Shown here: positions 25,586 to 36,300 of the stretch, piece by piece
How the letters are laid out: every line of letters starts with the position of its first letter
How positions within the stretch are numbered: position 1 is the first letter of the stretch
From: Halorussus rarus
Lineage (GTDB): Archaea > Halobacteriota > Halobacteria > Halobacteriales > Haladaptataceae
Direction of reading: 5' to 3'
Length of the DNA stretch: 64,000 nt
Assembly (NCBI RefSeq): GCF_003369835.1
Contig: NZ_QPMJ01000002.1
Coordinates: 1,302,001 to 1,366,000 of the forward strand
Program-made: the position numbers and the translations under genes
The notes under the pieces: generated by a model
What the model saw: only the letters and a program-made list of their open reading frames with translations
The model's database searches: none
What the model was told of the DNA's origin: nothing

Positions 25586-25962
25586 AGGTCATCACCCTCC
25601 TCATCGGAGACGAACTCGGGGCGGACAGGATGCTTCTCGTCCAAGTCGAACCTCCAGACCACCTTGTCGGCGTCCGCCGCCCCCTCGCCGCGGAGGACGT
25701 CGACGGGGATGGTGGTAGCGCGACTACCCTCCGAACGCTTCTGAATGGTGGTAGTGCGGCTGTAGATGTCGTCCGCGCGTTCATCGGATGCGCGCCCGAA
25801 CTCGACGTAGATGCGGCGGTTGTCATCGTAGAGCCAGCGCACTTCGGCGTCCTCGGCGTCGGGGGCTTGAGTCCACATCAGGATTCGTGGGGGAATGGTG
25901 GTTCCGCGGGAGCCGCCAAGTGGCCAAATGTCGGTCTCGACCTCGTTTTCGCCGTGTTCCAT
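25582..25962 (-). CDS. Tandem AbrB/MazE-like swapped-hairpin protein
   Basis: A 126-residue protein with two copies of one ~45-residue unit. The first is SRGTTIPPRILMW then VRWLYDDNRRIYVEF; the second is SRATTIPVDVLRG then VVWRFDLDEKHPVRPEF. The T-T-I-P turn and the following strand match AbrB-type DNA-binding barrels, so one polypeptide can form a full swapped-hairpin barrel. It overlaps the serine recombinase gene by 4 bases (ATGA), so it is probably its regulator or accessory DNA-binding subunit; that role is inferred. Confidence 0.6.
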   Translation of the reverse strand: MEHGENEVETDIWPLGGSRGTTIPPRILMWTQAPDAEDAEVRWLYDDNRRIYVEFGRASDERADDIYSRTTTIQKRSEGSRATTIPVDVLRGEGAADADKVVWRFDLDEKHPVRPEFVSDEEGDDL

Positions 25963-26115
25963 CAGCGTGTGTAAGTACGTGTCTAATTTTTATAATTCCA
26001 GTTCTGGGCTGCTGATGTGGCCAGAAGCCCCGGTATCTGGCCACCTCTATACATCACTCTCCGAGGGGAGTAACATTACTTGGGCAAAAGATGACCTATA
26101 CTCTACGTGAACGCG

Positions 26116-26334
26116 CTACGCTTCCGAAACGACCTCGACGACTTCTAACCGAGACTTGCGTCGTGTGCAGGAAGGGCACTGTTCCCGAATCACGTCTCCC
26201 TCCTGCACTGGCGGAAGTTCGTTGGCGTCGATGAGAACTGTGTCACCGCAACCGGGTAGCTTCTCGGTGTTTACCTCGTCATTGTAGTCGGACTGTTCGG
26301 GGTTCGGGTGCAGGGCTCGGATGTAGTCTACCAT
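26116..26334 (-). CDS. Hypothetical zinc-binding-like protein, 72 aa
   Basis: A 72-residue protein. LPGCGDTVLIDANELPPV is followed by VIREQCPSCTRRKSRLEVV, giving three cysteines (C-G then C-P-S-C) that could bind a metal together with a histidine. The upstream bases (26,335-26,380) contain AT-rich elements. Function unknown. Confidence 0.45.
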   Translation of the reverse strand: MVDYIRALHPNPEQSDYNDEVNTEKLPGCGDTVLIDANELPPVQEGDVIREQCPSCTRRKSRLEVVEVVSEA

Positions 26335-26391
26335 GCGATTTTCGCATATCCAATCACCGTATGTAAATGTAGAACCGGAAAGGCTGCTAAT

Positions 26392-26484
26392 TCAGGACAG
26401 TATTCTCCCTGTCCACTCGGTCAGGAATTCCCGACTACTAGAACAGTCTCGGTGCCCGCATTCTCGACAGCGCGGCCACTTCAT
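26392..26484 (-). CDS. Possible tiny zinc-finger protein or remnant, 30 aa
   Basis: The frame reads MKWPRCRECGHRDCSSSREF and stops at 26,392. The C-x2-C and later Cys/His look like a small zinc knuckle. The same frame extends upstream without a start codon (DELVARLRNELESV), so this may be the tail of a decayed gene. The rest of the 26,335-26,606 gap shows nothing. Confidence 0.25.
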   Translation of the reverse strand: MKWPRCRECGHRDCSSSREFLTEWTGRILS

Positions 26485-26606
26485 TGCAGAACCCCGAACT
26501 GATTCAAGTTCATTTCGTAACCTCGCAACGAGTTCATCAAGTTGTGTCTGCGATCGCCGGGATCGCGGATACCCCTACCCACAAATCAAACCCGTTGACT
26601 CACCAT

Positions 26607-27011
26607 CTACAACCCGAGCAACTCCTCGAGTTTGTTACGCATCTCGTCGTTCCACTCCACGCGACCACGTTGAAGTGAGTTCGACAGGCCAATCAACTGT
26701 CGCTTCGCCTCCAACACGTCCTCCCTCGGCGGAACGAGTCCCAGTCGTGCCCCATACATCGGGATGTCATCAATAGCCGCCTTCAGCTTCGACGCGTGGC
26801 TCCTGAAGGCTTCCTCTGCCTCGTCAATCCGATCCGACTCACCACTTCCCGGGTTCGCGATCAGGTTCGCGTAATCCACCAAGTCCTGTGAAACATCTCG
26901 GCGAACCTGCCGGTATTCGCGTATTGGATCTACGATGAACACCTTCGCTGCATACGTGCCGAGACCACCGGCTGCGAAGAGACCGCCGATAATAGCGATG
27001 AGAGACACCAT
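26607..27011 (-). CDS. Membrane-anchored hypothetical protein, 134 aa
   Basis: An N-terminal membrane segment (LIAIIGGLFAAGGLGTYAAK) is followed by a helical cytoplasmic domain (REYRQVRRDVSQDLVDYANL, then EAFRSHASKLKAAIDD and EDVLEAKRQLIGLSNSL). The architecture resembles the larger protein at 27,849. A role in sensing or anchoring is possible; nothing specific can be claimed. Confidence 0.6.
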   Translation of the reverse strand: MVSLIAIIGGLFAAGGLGTYAAKVFIVDPIREYRQVRRDVSQDLVDYANLIANPGSGESDRIDEAEEAFRSHASKLKAAIDDIPMYGARLGLVPPREDVLEAKRQLIGLSNSLQRGRVEWNDEMRNKLEELLGL

Positions 27012-27146
27012 GATCCATCATTTTGAATGGGACATAATAGAACACGGTAGGTGCGTGCCCCGCTCGCTGCGGTGGAGTCTGCTAGACATTCTTGACGTGG
27101 GGTGCGACGCGACCGCCGGCAGAGCCAAGCAGATCACGCTACCACC

Positions 27147-27509
27147 TCATCGCAATCGACGCGGGTTCTCGCTCGCCCGCTCAGTCGCGTCCTCAACCGT
27201 CTCGAAGTAGACGTGGTACCGGTTCCGTCGAACGCCCTCGTCGCTGATCTCCACTTCGCCTTCGCCGAGCCGCTCCCTGACCACAGACTGCACCTGTTCG
27301 ACGTCCGTGTCCGCCGCAGCCGCAATCCACTCCATCCCGCGCCAACGTGGGTACTCCCCCTTGAGGACGTGATCGACACGATCCTCGGGAGTGTAGTCTG
27401 TCGGGTAGTCGGGGTCAAGATCGTCGGGATCATCCGACGGAAGCATCGCCTCTGTAGCACGCCCAAGCGCCTCCTCGCAAGCGTCCAGTTCCTCGTCATC
27501 GTCGGTCAT
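27147..27509 (-). CDS. Hypothetical acidic protein, 120 aa
   Basis: An acidic leader with many D/E residues precedes YTPEDRVDHVLKGEYPRWRG and WIAAAADTDVEQVQSVVRER, which could be a helix-turn-helix, and a beta ending NRYHVYFETVEDA. It is divergent from the winged-helix gene at 27,518 with only 8 bases between start codons, so the two likely share a promoter region or have leaderless transcripts. Function unknown. Confidence 0.55.
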   Translation of the reverse strand: MTDDDEELDACEEALGRATEAMLPSDDPDDLDPDYPTDYTPEDRVDHVLKGEYPRWRGMEWIAAAADTDVEQVQSVVRERLGEGEVEISDEGVRRNRYHVYFETVEDATERASENPRRLR

Positions 27510-27517
27510 ACTACCCG

Positions 27518-27787
27518 ATGGTTCTCCCTCGACTTATGCGCCGGCGTCTGCGAGCACTTACCGTCGCTGACACCGGATTCTCCGGTCGCGTGCAACTCGA
27601 CGACGTCGACAGCCCCCGAGCAAAGCTTGTCCTCCTCTACCTCCAGACGAACAGCCCCTGCCCGCCGCGCCACCTCGCCGAAGATCTCGACGCCAGCCTG
27701 CTCACCATTCTCGGCGTCCTCGACATGATGCGTCGAAACTGGCACGTGGAGAGACGCAACGGAAACGTCACTCTTCCACCGGACTAA
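27518..27787 (+). CDS. Small winged-helix protein
   Basis: An 89-residue protein. KLVLLYLQTNSPCPPRHLAEDL then LLTILGVLDMMRR and WHVERRNGNVTLPPD give the helix-turn-helix and wing of a small MarR/ArsR-like regulator. A second ATG at 27,536 would trim six residues. It precedes the membrane protein gene at 27,849 on the same strand. Likely an element-encoded regulator of this neighbourhood. Confidence 0.6.
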   Translation: MVLPRLMRRRLRALTVADTGFSGRVQLDDVDSPRAKLVLLYLQTNSPCPPRHLAEDLDASLLTILGVLDMMRRNWHVERRNGNVTLPPD

Positions 27788-27848
27788 CCCGCAAACGCCT
27801 CTAACCAACCATACATTTAACGTGAATATACCCCCTCACCTGAACCAA

Positions 27849-28604
27849 ATGCCGGTAACTCTTCTTGGAGTCGGTGCGGGCATTCTCATCGGCGCGGCAG
27901 GGGGAATCATCGTCCAACGCTACCGCCATCGACTCGAACGCAAGCAAACAGCCGACAAATGGTACGCCGACGCGCTCGGACTCATCAGCCGAGCAGAACG
28001 CATCGGCCACCGAACAACCGAGTATCAAGAAGAAACCGACACCGAAACCCTCCGATCGAACCTCGAACCACTATCGGAAGACCTCAAGGAACACGCCGCC
28101 AGAGCACCTTCATCCATCCCACAAGAAGCCCGTGACCGGCTTGACGTCCTCGCCGACATCACGACCGGACTCATCATCGTCTCCGAGAAGGATGACAACA
28201 TGACCGGTACCGAGATGCTCGCCAACCTTCAGATGTTCGTCAGCGAACGCGTTGACGACGAGGACGAAGACCTCCTCGACATTGAGCAGGTCAACGAGAT
28301 TATCTCCACTGTCGACACGGACTCTATGGCCGAAGACCTCCCCGCCGAAGACGTGGACTTCGACGAAGAGGAACTCGAAGACCTCCTTGCACAGGTCAGC
28401 GACGAGACCCTTCAAGCACAGCAGATCCAATCGGTTGACGACGCGGTCAACTTCCCCTTTATGGAGGCGAACGAACTCCTCGACGACGTGGACATCGTGG
28501 ATGAGGTGATGAACGACGGGATGCGGGAGTACGTCCGACTCTGGTTGATAGATGCCACCGACGACATGTTCAACGAGATGGAAGTCTGCCGAAAACGTGT
28601 CTGA
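27849..28604 (+). CDS. Membrane-anchored acidic helical protein
   Basis: About 251 residues. A single membrane segment (TLLGVGAGILIGAAGGIIV) is followed by a basic patch and a very acidic helical domain with repeated E/D runs (VDFDEEELEDLLAQVSDET). The start is uncertain: a GTG at 27,822 is possible, but the TATA-like acatttaa at 27,813-27,820 would then sit on top of it. The ATG at 27,849 is spaced correctly downstream of that element, so I prefer it. Function unknown. Confidence 0.6.
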   Translation: MPVTLLGVGAGILIGAAGGIIVQRYRHRLERKQTADKWYADALGLISRAERIGHRTTEYQEETDTETLRSNLEPLSEDLKEHAARAPSSIPQEARDRLDVLADITTGLIIVSEKDDNMTGTEMLANLQMFVSERVDDEDEDLLDIEQVNEIISTVDTDSMAEDLPAEDVDFDEEELEDLLAQVSDETLQAQQIQSVDDAVNFPFMEANELLDDVDIVDEVMNDGMREYVRLWLIDATDDMFNEMEVCRKRV

Positions 28605-28798
28605 GAATATTATATTTGTAATCTAACAGTACTCGTTCGCGAAAGGTGGCTACTTCTACAATGGCCTCTGCAAAGCCTGAAGGTCGCTCCACAAACCGCA
28701 TGGTGAATTTTCTACGAAGTCCGTAGACCTTGTCAGTTTCTCTCGGGATTGCCCCTTCTATCGAGGAAAGTCAAAGAAGTTCAAACGTAGCGAAAATG

Positions 28799-29683
28799 TT
28801 ATTGAGACCTCTCTTGCCAACTCATCCACCGCTCGAGAGCGGAACGCTGCTCAATTACACGCCACTTCTTTCGACCACCGTCGTACACCCACCCGAAATC
28901 CGTCTCAATCTTTTCGATGAGCTCTTGCGAGTTAAGGTTCTGGCCAGAATCGCGTTTAAGCACCGACTCGTCGACCTTTGCAGCCTCTTGAATCATCAGG
29001 TCACCCACTAACTTCGTTGCAGCAATACTTCCGAGACTGAACGTACCGTAATCGTACTTCGTTTTCAGCCACGTTTGATGGCCTGCGTCGTTTCGAAGTT
29101 CAATGACGAAGTGAACCAGCTTTCGGTCTTCAGACGAGATTAGGTCAGCATCCTCTGCTCTGTTAGCGTACCAAGCTGTCGACTTATCCCTATTTGGCAA
29201 GTCTGGATGGTCTTTGAAATAGTGTTCAAAAAGAGATGCGGCACGCATTACTGCAGTATGATGTTGTCCAATATCTGCCAGTTGCTCGATCTCCATTGTT
29301 TCGACGAAGAGGGGAAAGTACCATTGGTCGTAGGCCTGCGAGGTAATCCTGAAGAGATTATAGAGACCAGCTAAGATCAGACCTCGACTCTCGCCGGAAT
29401 TCGTCGATACCGCAGCTTCCCAATAAACCCGACCACGCTGGTTCAAATCTCGGTCACCTTCAGCGACCGATTGAAATGCCTGTTCCTTGTACTCTTCATA
29501 CTTTTCTGAATGAATATTAAACCCGTAGTACAATGCGCGCGCGGTGTCGATGAGTTCCTCCTCACACCAATTTGGGCCGTTCCCCTCGTCAAAGACTTCC
29601 GTGAGCCCTAGAGAGTCTAAATTGATTTCAGAACTAGTATCACTTCCTTCAGATCCCAACTCGTCAGAGGGGGGCATACCCAC
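28799..29683 (-). CDS. HEPN-like helical protein, possible ribonuclease
   Basis: A 294-residue, mainly helical protein. An all-alpha core (ELIDTARALYYGFNIHSEKY, then HTAVMRAASLFEHYF) is followed by VIELRNDAGHQTW near residue 196, which fits the R-x4-H active-site motif of HEPN RNases. Such proteins are common toxins or effectors in defence islands. It is divergent from the AddB/AddA-like operon (96-base gap), so the three genes may form a unit. The motif match is short and could be chance. Base composition is markedly AT-richer than the host core. Confidence 0.45.
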   Translation of the reverse strand: MGMPPSDELGSEGSDTSSEINLDSLGLTEVFDEGNGPNWCEEELIDTARALYYGFNIHSEKYEEYKEQAFQSVAEGDRDLNQRGRVYWEAAVSTNSGESRGLILAGLYNLFRITSQAYDQWYFPLFVETMEIEQLADIGQHHTAVMRAASLFEHYFKDHPDLPNRDKSTAWYANRAEDADLISSEDRKLVHFVIELRNDAGHQTWLKTKYDYGTFSLGSIAATKLVGDLMIQEAAKVDESVLKRDSGQNLNSQELIEKIETDFGWVYDGGRKKWRVIEQRSALERWMSWQERSQ

Positions 29684-29779
29684 GCACTTCTCTTGATAGC
29701 ATAAACCAATTCCTTTCGAGGTTCCCCGGTTTTCACTCTGACAAGATTTAACACATCTCCCTAGGTATAGGAGAGTATC

Positions 29780-32700
29780 GTGACAGTGAATGTTTCATAT
29801 GGATCGCTCATCTCGTTCTTTGAGCAGCAATCATCTGATACCAACTCCGACACGCCCACTACAGAAACGAACGGTCTGTGTCTTCTCGCGGGCGAAATCG
29901 TTGGTCGGAACCTTCGGAATGCCCTCGCTCGAAGGGGTATCAAGGCCGGGCGAACGACAAACATCACTACTATCGAGGACACCGCGGTTAGACTGCTAGA
30001 AGAACATCATCGAAACGAATCGGCTGATTGGCCTCAGGTTCGCCAATTAGACGGGAAAATATACGAACAATTCGTTCTTGACGCAATCACCGAAGCTGCA
30101 GACGACGATGGGTTGGATGTCGTAGAATCCTTCTTGGGTCGTATTAATTGGGAAGACAGAGATGACCTGTTGGAGACGCTTGTGGATGAGCTTGACCGCT
30201 ACTATCGATGCACAGATGCTGGCGATAACCACGAAGAAGTTACTCAGATAGCATCCAATCTCGGGGACGAATATGCCAAACAGCGTTCCAGTCGGGCATT
30301 GTCGGCCTTTGATCAACTCCATAACTATCTACAAAACAGAACAGAACCACTTCCCGACACGGAATACCTGTCAAGAAGCCATTTAGTCAAGGCCGCTCGT
30401 GAGCGAATGGCAGAAAACTGGTCATCAGCTTATCCCGACGTTGAGTGGGTCGCAGTTGCGACGATCAACGTTCTCGATAACCCAACTCTCCGATTTTTTG
30501 AAGAGCTGGCATCAATTGACGCCGGGCCAGAAGTTTATTTTTTCTTTAATGAAGACGGGTCTGGCGAAGACCTCAAAGACAGATTGGATAGCACCTCCGT
30601 AGATGTCTCTGAGACGGATCAATTCGATCGAGTACCACAGAGCCCAGTCTCGGAATTGATGGACACAGCAGCGGGATTACCACCAAGCCACATCGATGAT
30701 GTCGAATTCGTTGAGGCTCCGGACACTCGACGGGAGTTAGAACATATTGCGAGAAGGATTCGAGAGATTACCGGTCAGGGAGTGTCAGATGCAGATTCAC
30801 TCGTAGAGGACGCGTCCGAAACCGAACTAGGAGATATTATAATCGCGGCCAAGGACGTGATTCCCTACCGGTCGACGATTTCGGATGTATTCACCACCCA
30901 TTCGATACCGTTCCACGTCGAGGGGCGGCGGCCGATGATGCAAACGACTGCATATCGGTACCTCCAGTCCGTCTTTGAGTTACTAAACTCGGCGCATCAC
31001 GATGAGCCAGTAGATTACTGGGAGTTGATCGATCCACTTCGCCTTGGATTCTGTCCTCCAGAAGATTACTCTGAAATGTGGCCAGTCAGTGACGATGTCT
31101 TCCTTGAATTCGAACAACGCCTACACGAGGTGCAACGGGAGGCCGGGCGTCCGATGGGAGTCGAAGCGGGTGCAATGACACTTGAGGATTGGCGTGCTGA
31201 GATCGAAGCATTGTATGTGCGCAGTGATGCTGAGCAGTTATTCGATTTGATTGATTGGATCGACGACACCAGCAGCGGTTCTCCAGAGTCGGGAGATGCA
31301 ATTGCAACTCTTACCCGCGATCTCTTACAGGTACATCTATTCCACTTGACTTCGGGAGGCGTCCGAACTGCCTCTGGCCCGGGAGTCGATCCTTCTCGCA
31401 CCGCCATCAATATTAAACACGACTCACACGTTGCTCGCCGATTGTTGGACAACGCTGAGAGACTTCAGTCGTACTTTGATTATTGTGTAGAAACTGGTCT
31501 CGGCGACCCGGGCTGGGAACTAGCCCTTCAATCGTTCACCGACGTGTTTGGAGGGGAGTCCTTCTGGGAACGGAATGCCGACGGAAACGCTGTCCGAGTC
31601 ATCAACGCAGCGAACGCGTTCTTTGCTGAAGCAGATCATGTGTTTGTTATCGGTCTTGCCTCAGAAGAGTTCCCGTCAGAGCGGAGCCCGCCGAGCTTTC
31701 TCCACGATGAACTATATCAGGAGACTTGGCAGGTCGCTCAAGAGGCAGATCATTCTGAAAGCCCGCGGCCGTATCTCTACTTCCCATCTCCCGAAGACCA
31801 CTTCCAGCAGGATCTGGATGAGTACAAAGCAGCTGTAGAAACAAGCTCTGACCAAGTTTGGTTACTTCGCCAATTCAGAGATGCAGAAGGAGATGCAGTT
31901 CCTTGGTCATCATTTGTAGATGCTTTCACATCCCGTGATACCTTCGACGACATACATCACATCCAATTGAGCGACTGGCTCCCTTCGGGCAATCGCTACG
32001 GGAGTTGGCAAACCGCGACTCTGAATGCTACTACCCGCGACCGGTTGCGGATGTCGCTTTATCATCTACCAGACGGCTTGAACGCAGATACGTACACCCC
32101 CCGGCTTTCACCACACCCATTAGATAGTGAGCGGGGGCTGGTTGAACTACTTGCTCGGGTAGATGGTAGGGCCTTCGAGAACGAACTCGAACCACGCCGG
32201 AGTCGATACCTCGGTGACGACATCGGCCAGATCGAAGTCAACCCCGAGTCATCCGTCTTCAATCGCTACCTAAACCTTGAGGAGATCGTTGGCGGCCCAG
32301 TCCGACTTCATGAGCTTGATCTGTATGCTAAGTGTTCACTCAAGTACTATTTCTACCAGTATCTGTTTGCAGCGGGCGGAAGCACGATTGAGCGTGACGA
32401 GATTCCCGGAGATATGGATCCGTATTCGACCGAGGAGTACGGGCAGGTACCGACGATTCTCCGGGCCCATTACGCGAAGCGTGAACACCGAGAGGGTATG
32501 AGGCATCTCATCGAGTCCCCTGACCGCCTAGCCGATCGACAAGGCGCGTTAAGAGGATATAGTAGTGTGAGGGATCTTCGTGATGATCTTCGTGAGTGGA
32601 TAGCTGCCGATGACATCACGAGTTCGGTCATCCAGCCGGTACTTAGTGAGTATCTGGCTGTTTCTCAAGAGGACGACGCTGGTATCGAACGTTCTTGGGA

Positions 32701-33301
32701 GTGGGTAGACGAAGGTACTGTGGCCTTTGACGACACCGACGTAGTGATTCCGGGACACAGAGTCGATACCTTCCCAGAACGTGATTCATATCTCCCAGTC
32801 TGGTACACAGGTCAACCCAGCACCGCGAAAATTGCGACAAAACGTTGTTGGCACGGGTCTGGTGTCAGTTCACCGGATGACCGAGAGATATGCCGGAATT
32901 GTGGTGCAAGCGAGTACTGCGATTACGATGCAAAGTTCATTCTCGACCACAGGCTCAAGACGGCCAGATTCGCCACTTCGGATTTCGAGGGTGTAATGTT
33001 TCAAGAGCCGTATAGAACGGCCCCTTCGTCACGACAAGGTGTGGTAGTCGGCTTGGACAATACAATCCCCGAGGAAATACCACACGAAGCCAATCTCGAA
33101 CAGGTATCTGAGGGGGACTGGGACGATTGGGACAATTACTGGGAAACCGCAATTAGCACAAACACAAACCATATGACAGGCACGGACTCAGCAATCGAGT
33201 ATTCGGTATCCGATCGATTTGTGGCAGAGGGCGGCTGTGAAGGCTGTGCGTTCAGGGATCTCTGTCAAGTTCCCTTCCAACAAGAAAGAGGTGATAACTA
33301 A
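29780..33301 (+). CDS. AddB/RecC-like helicase-nuclease subunit, nuclease motif degenerate
   Basis: An 1173-residue protein with the layout of AddB: an SF1-helicase-like N-terminal half without an intact Walker A, a middle segment with VFVIGLASEEFPSERSPPSF (typical of AddB-type inactive helicase domains), and a C-terminal PD-(D/E)XK-like region. Fe-S-type cysteines are present: AKCSLKYYFYQYLF (~851) and C-x2-C-x5-C at ~1153-1162 (CEGCAFRDLC). The expected nuclease segment reads GHRVD then LPVWYTG, where D-x-K-T-G would be expected, so the active site looks lost. A further Cys cluster (about 1022-1047) is inserted there. It overlaps the AddA-like gene by one base. AT-rich composition indicates transfer. 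Confidence 0.75.
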   Translation: MTVNVSYGSLISFFEQQSSDTNSDTPTTETNGLCLLAGEIVGRNLRNALARRGIKAGRTTNITTIEDTAVRLLEEHHRNESADWPQVRQLDGKIYEQFVLDAITEAADDDGLDVVESFLGRINWEDRDDLLETLVDELDRYYRCTDAGDNHEEVTQIASNLGDEYAKQRSSRALSAFDQLHNYLQNRTEPLPDTEYLSRSHLVKAARERMAENWSSAYPDVEWVAVATINVLDNPTLRFFEELASIDAGPEVYFFFNEDGSGEDLKDRLDSTSVDVSETDQFDRVPQSPVSELMDTAAGLPPSHIDDVEFVEAPDTRRELEHIARRIREITGQGVSDADSLVEDASETELGDIIIAAKDVIPYRSTISDVFTTHSIPFHVEGRRPMMQTTAYRYLQSVFELLNSAHHDEPVDYWELIDPLRLGFCPPEDYSEMWPVSDDVFLEFEQRLHEVQREAGRPMGVEAGAMTLEDWRAEIEALYVRSDAEQLFDLIDWIDDTSSGSPESGDAIATLTRDLLQVHLFHLTSGGVRTASGPGVDPSRTAINIKHDSHVARRLLDNAERLQSYFDYCVETGLGDPGWELALQSFTDVFGGESFWERNADGNAVRVINAANAFFAEADHVFVIGLASEEFPSERSPPSFLHDELYQETWQVAQEADHSESPRPYLYFPSPEDHFQQDLDEYKAAVETSSDQVWLLRQFRDAEGDAVPWSSFVDAFTSRDTFDDIHHIQLSDWLPSGNRYGSWQTATLNATTRDRLRMSLYHLPDGLNADTYTPRLSPHPLDSERGLVELLARVDGRAFENELEPRRSRYLGDDIGQIEVNPESSVFNRYLNLEEIVGGPVRLHELDLYAKCSLKYYFYQYLFAAGGSTIERDEIPGDMDPYSTEEYGQVPTILRAHYAKREHREGMRHLIESPDRLADRQGALRGYSSVRDLRDDLREWIAADDITSSVIQPVLSEYLAVSQEDDAGIERSWEWVDEGTVAFDDTDVVIPGHRVDTFPERDSYLPVWYTGQPSTAKIATKRCWHGSGVSSPDDREICRNCGASEYCDYDAKFILDHRLKTARFATSDFEGVMFQEPYRTAPSSRQGVVVGLDNTIPEEIPHEANLEQVSEGDWDDWDNYWETAISTNTNHMTGTDSAIEYSVSDRFVAEGGCEGCAFRDLCQVPFQQERGDN

Positions 33302-36300
33302 TGAGTAGTGAAGAACAGGAGGTCTCCGCATACGCCGAGGAGATGGAACTTGAATTCGGGAATAGAGGAGAGCCACCGTTCCGCCCAACACCTGACCAAG
33401 GCGAAGTGATTAGGTCGTATTTCGAGGAGAGCGGACGCGTCGCGGTTGACGCCTCGGCAGGGACTGGAAAGACCACGACCCTCATCCTAACATTGGCAGA
33501 GATGGTTGTACGCGAGGCGTCCAGCGACTACAACCCGCTCGAGAATACGTTAGTAACTACGTTCACGAAGGATGCGACGAAAGAGTTGAAAACACGCCTC
33601 AAACGCATTCTGAGATTGCATGGAGACGTACCTCCTCACGTGTTCCGGTGGATAGAAACGGGGAGCCATATCCAGACGCTCGATTCGTTCTTCAAGGAGT
33701 TACTTCAGGAAATCTCGATCGATCTGAATATCCCACCAGACTTTGAACTTGACTCGGCGGTCGAACTTCAGCAGATACGAGAAGAAATATTTGAGGAACT
33801 TCGTCGAACCAATAGAGAAGAATTCGAAACTCTGAGTCAAGAGTTCCCGACGGAGGACTGGCGAGAGTACTCGCCAGACACCGTCGAGGAGATGATTCAA
33901 CAAGCACAACAAAAGTGCAGAGAATTTGGAATTTCACCAGATGAAGCAATCTCACAGCTACGGGCAAGCCTCGATGTAAGCCACGGCGTAGCACATCCTG
34001 ATTGGCCCGATGATGGAGATAGTTTAGCTCCATTAACCAACGGGCCCGATACCGCTCCCCCGGATGATATTGACGATGTTGAGCAGTTGCTACAAGCTGT
34101 CGTGAACCCGGGTGCGGAGCTTCGGTTTGATTCTCGACTGAATGACGACGAGAGAGAGCAAAGACAGCAGATGCTCCTTGAACATGTCCGAGACACATAC
34201 TTTCGAACAGAGGAAGCTATCGAAGCGTTTGGCACCCTTCTAAATGAGTTCGAACAACGATACGACGAACGAACCCGTGGCGAGGGTCAATTCTCGTTCC
34301 AAGATATTTCTCATCTGTTACGCAATCACATACAATCGCAAGGCGAGGACGATCCCTTCGTACAGAGTCTGGGGAGTAGGTTTGACCATGTTTTCGTCGA
34401 TGAATTCCAAGATACGAGCATAGTCCAGTGCGAGATTATCCGGCATCTCGTCGACTCAGGGTGCGATGAAAGCATCTTGACTGGTGAAAGTGAAGACGAC
34501 CCTGATGAGACCGGGGACGACAATATATTGATGATCGGGGACGTGAAACAATCGATTTACGAATGGCGTTCAGCCGATCCCGCCCTATTCGCAGACATAA
34601 TCCAAGCAACGCGAGATGCCCGTCCCGGAACGGCAGTGGTACCACACCTCTTTATTAGGAATGTCCGCTATCACGCCTTGACTTCCGTCTTCCGCCACCA
34701 TCCTGACATCGCTTATGCTGCGAATCACGTCTTCCAAGACGTACTAGAAGATGATGGAAGAGGTGCAATAGGTGGGATCCAGCCGAACTATGTGCCGATT
34801 CAACCACGGGGTGACGGACTGGAGTGGGACGACGAAACGGCTCATATTCATGTATTAGATATTGATGCGGCCTCCAACGACAATCACCGGAGTTGGGTTC
34901 GTACTGACAATTGGGCACGGGACGAATCCCGACGGGTTGCTGAAACCATCGCCGCGATGGTTGACGAAGAGAACGCGGATGACCCTCCTATACAGGTTCA
35001 ACGAGGTGTCGATGAGGATGGTGAACCGATTCTCGATCAGCCTGTTCCGGGAGACATCACACTCCTATTCCGGTCGAAACGGAAGATGCAGGACTTCGCC
35101 GATGTTTTGAGAGACAATTACGGAATCGACGCCGCACCAATCGCTACGGACGACCTCTTCGAACAACCAGAGATCAAACTTCTGACTGACATCCTTTATT
35201 GGTTTGCTAACCCACATAATAGTGGAGCTCTCCTTCGGATACTTAGATCACCTCTGGTTGCAGTTTCTGATGGGACACTCCGAGCATTAGCTTTCGAGGA
35301 TTACTATATCGGAGACCTATTGGATTCGTGGCCGGACGAGCTTCCCTTAGATGATAAGGAACGACTCGAACACCTCGTCACCCTTAGAGACGATCTCCGG
35401 TGGGATCGAGAGAACTCCAAAACAGATCTTGTCAACCGAATCTTGCAGCACTCTGGTTTCGATTCGGTCGTGCTTGCGGATACTGATGCACTTCGGAGAT
35501 ACGGGAACCTTTGGTTATTCTCGGAGCTAATCGACGACTGGGAGGAAGACGAACTTCTTCCATACCGTGACTTCGTCGACCGGCTAGTCACGCTGCGTGA
35601 CCGTGCTGACAGCTCGAACCCGCAATTCGAGGTAGCAGAAATTGCAGATCAGGATAATGATAGTGCGGTCACTCTCACGACGGTTCATAAAGCGAAGGGC
35701 CGGGAATTCCCCATCGTCTTCCTTTGCGATCTTGTCAAGCAGTCTCGTTTCCCACCAGAGCAACACGACCGGCTGCTGACGAGTCGACGCTATGGAATGG
35801 CACTCCGCCCCCGACCTAGTGATCTCCCATTCCCTGACGGTGTCCATTTCCCAACTCCGGAAGATGATTTGGGCTCTTCGACGTGGTTTAACGATGACTT
35901 TGACGTAGACAGTTTCCCTACGGCTACAGGCCCGACTTGGGTTTCATATGACCGAGATGCGACATCTGGACAATTCAGCTATTCCAACCCACTCAACAAT
36001 CACCTTGCAGAAAGTGAAGCAGAGTTCTGGCGAATGGCATACGTTGGGTTCACGCGAGCAGAAGATCATATCTTCTTCGGGCTATCCGACTTGGACGAGT
36101 CTTCAGACTACTACGACGAAGTGCAATGGTCGATGTGGTTAGCAGCATTGAACGATACACTCCAGCCCTTTGGTGGCTGGTCGAACGTGTCGCAGCGTGA
36201 TCGGTCAGATAGAGTCATCGATCGCGATCTCAGGTGGGAGACAGATCAAGGAGACCCAGTTACGGAGACTATCCGAATCGGGGTCGACGAAGTAGAACCT

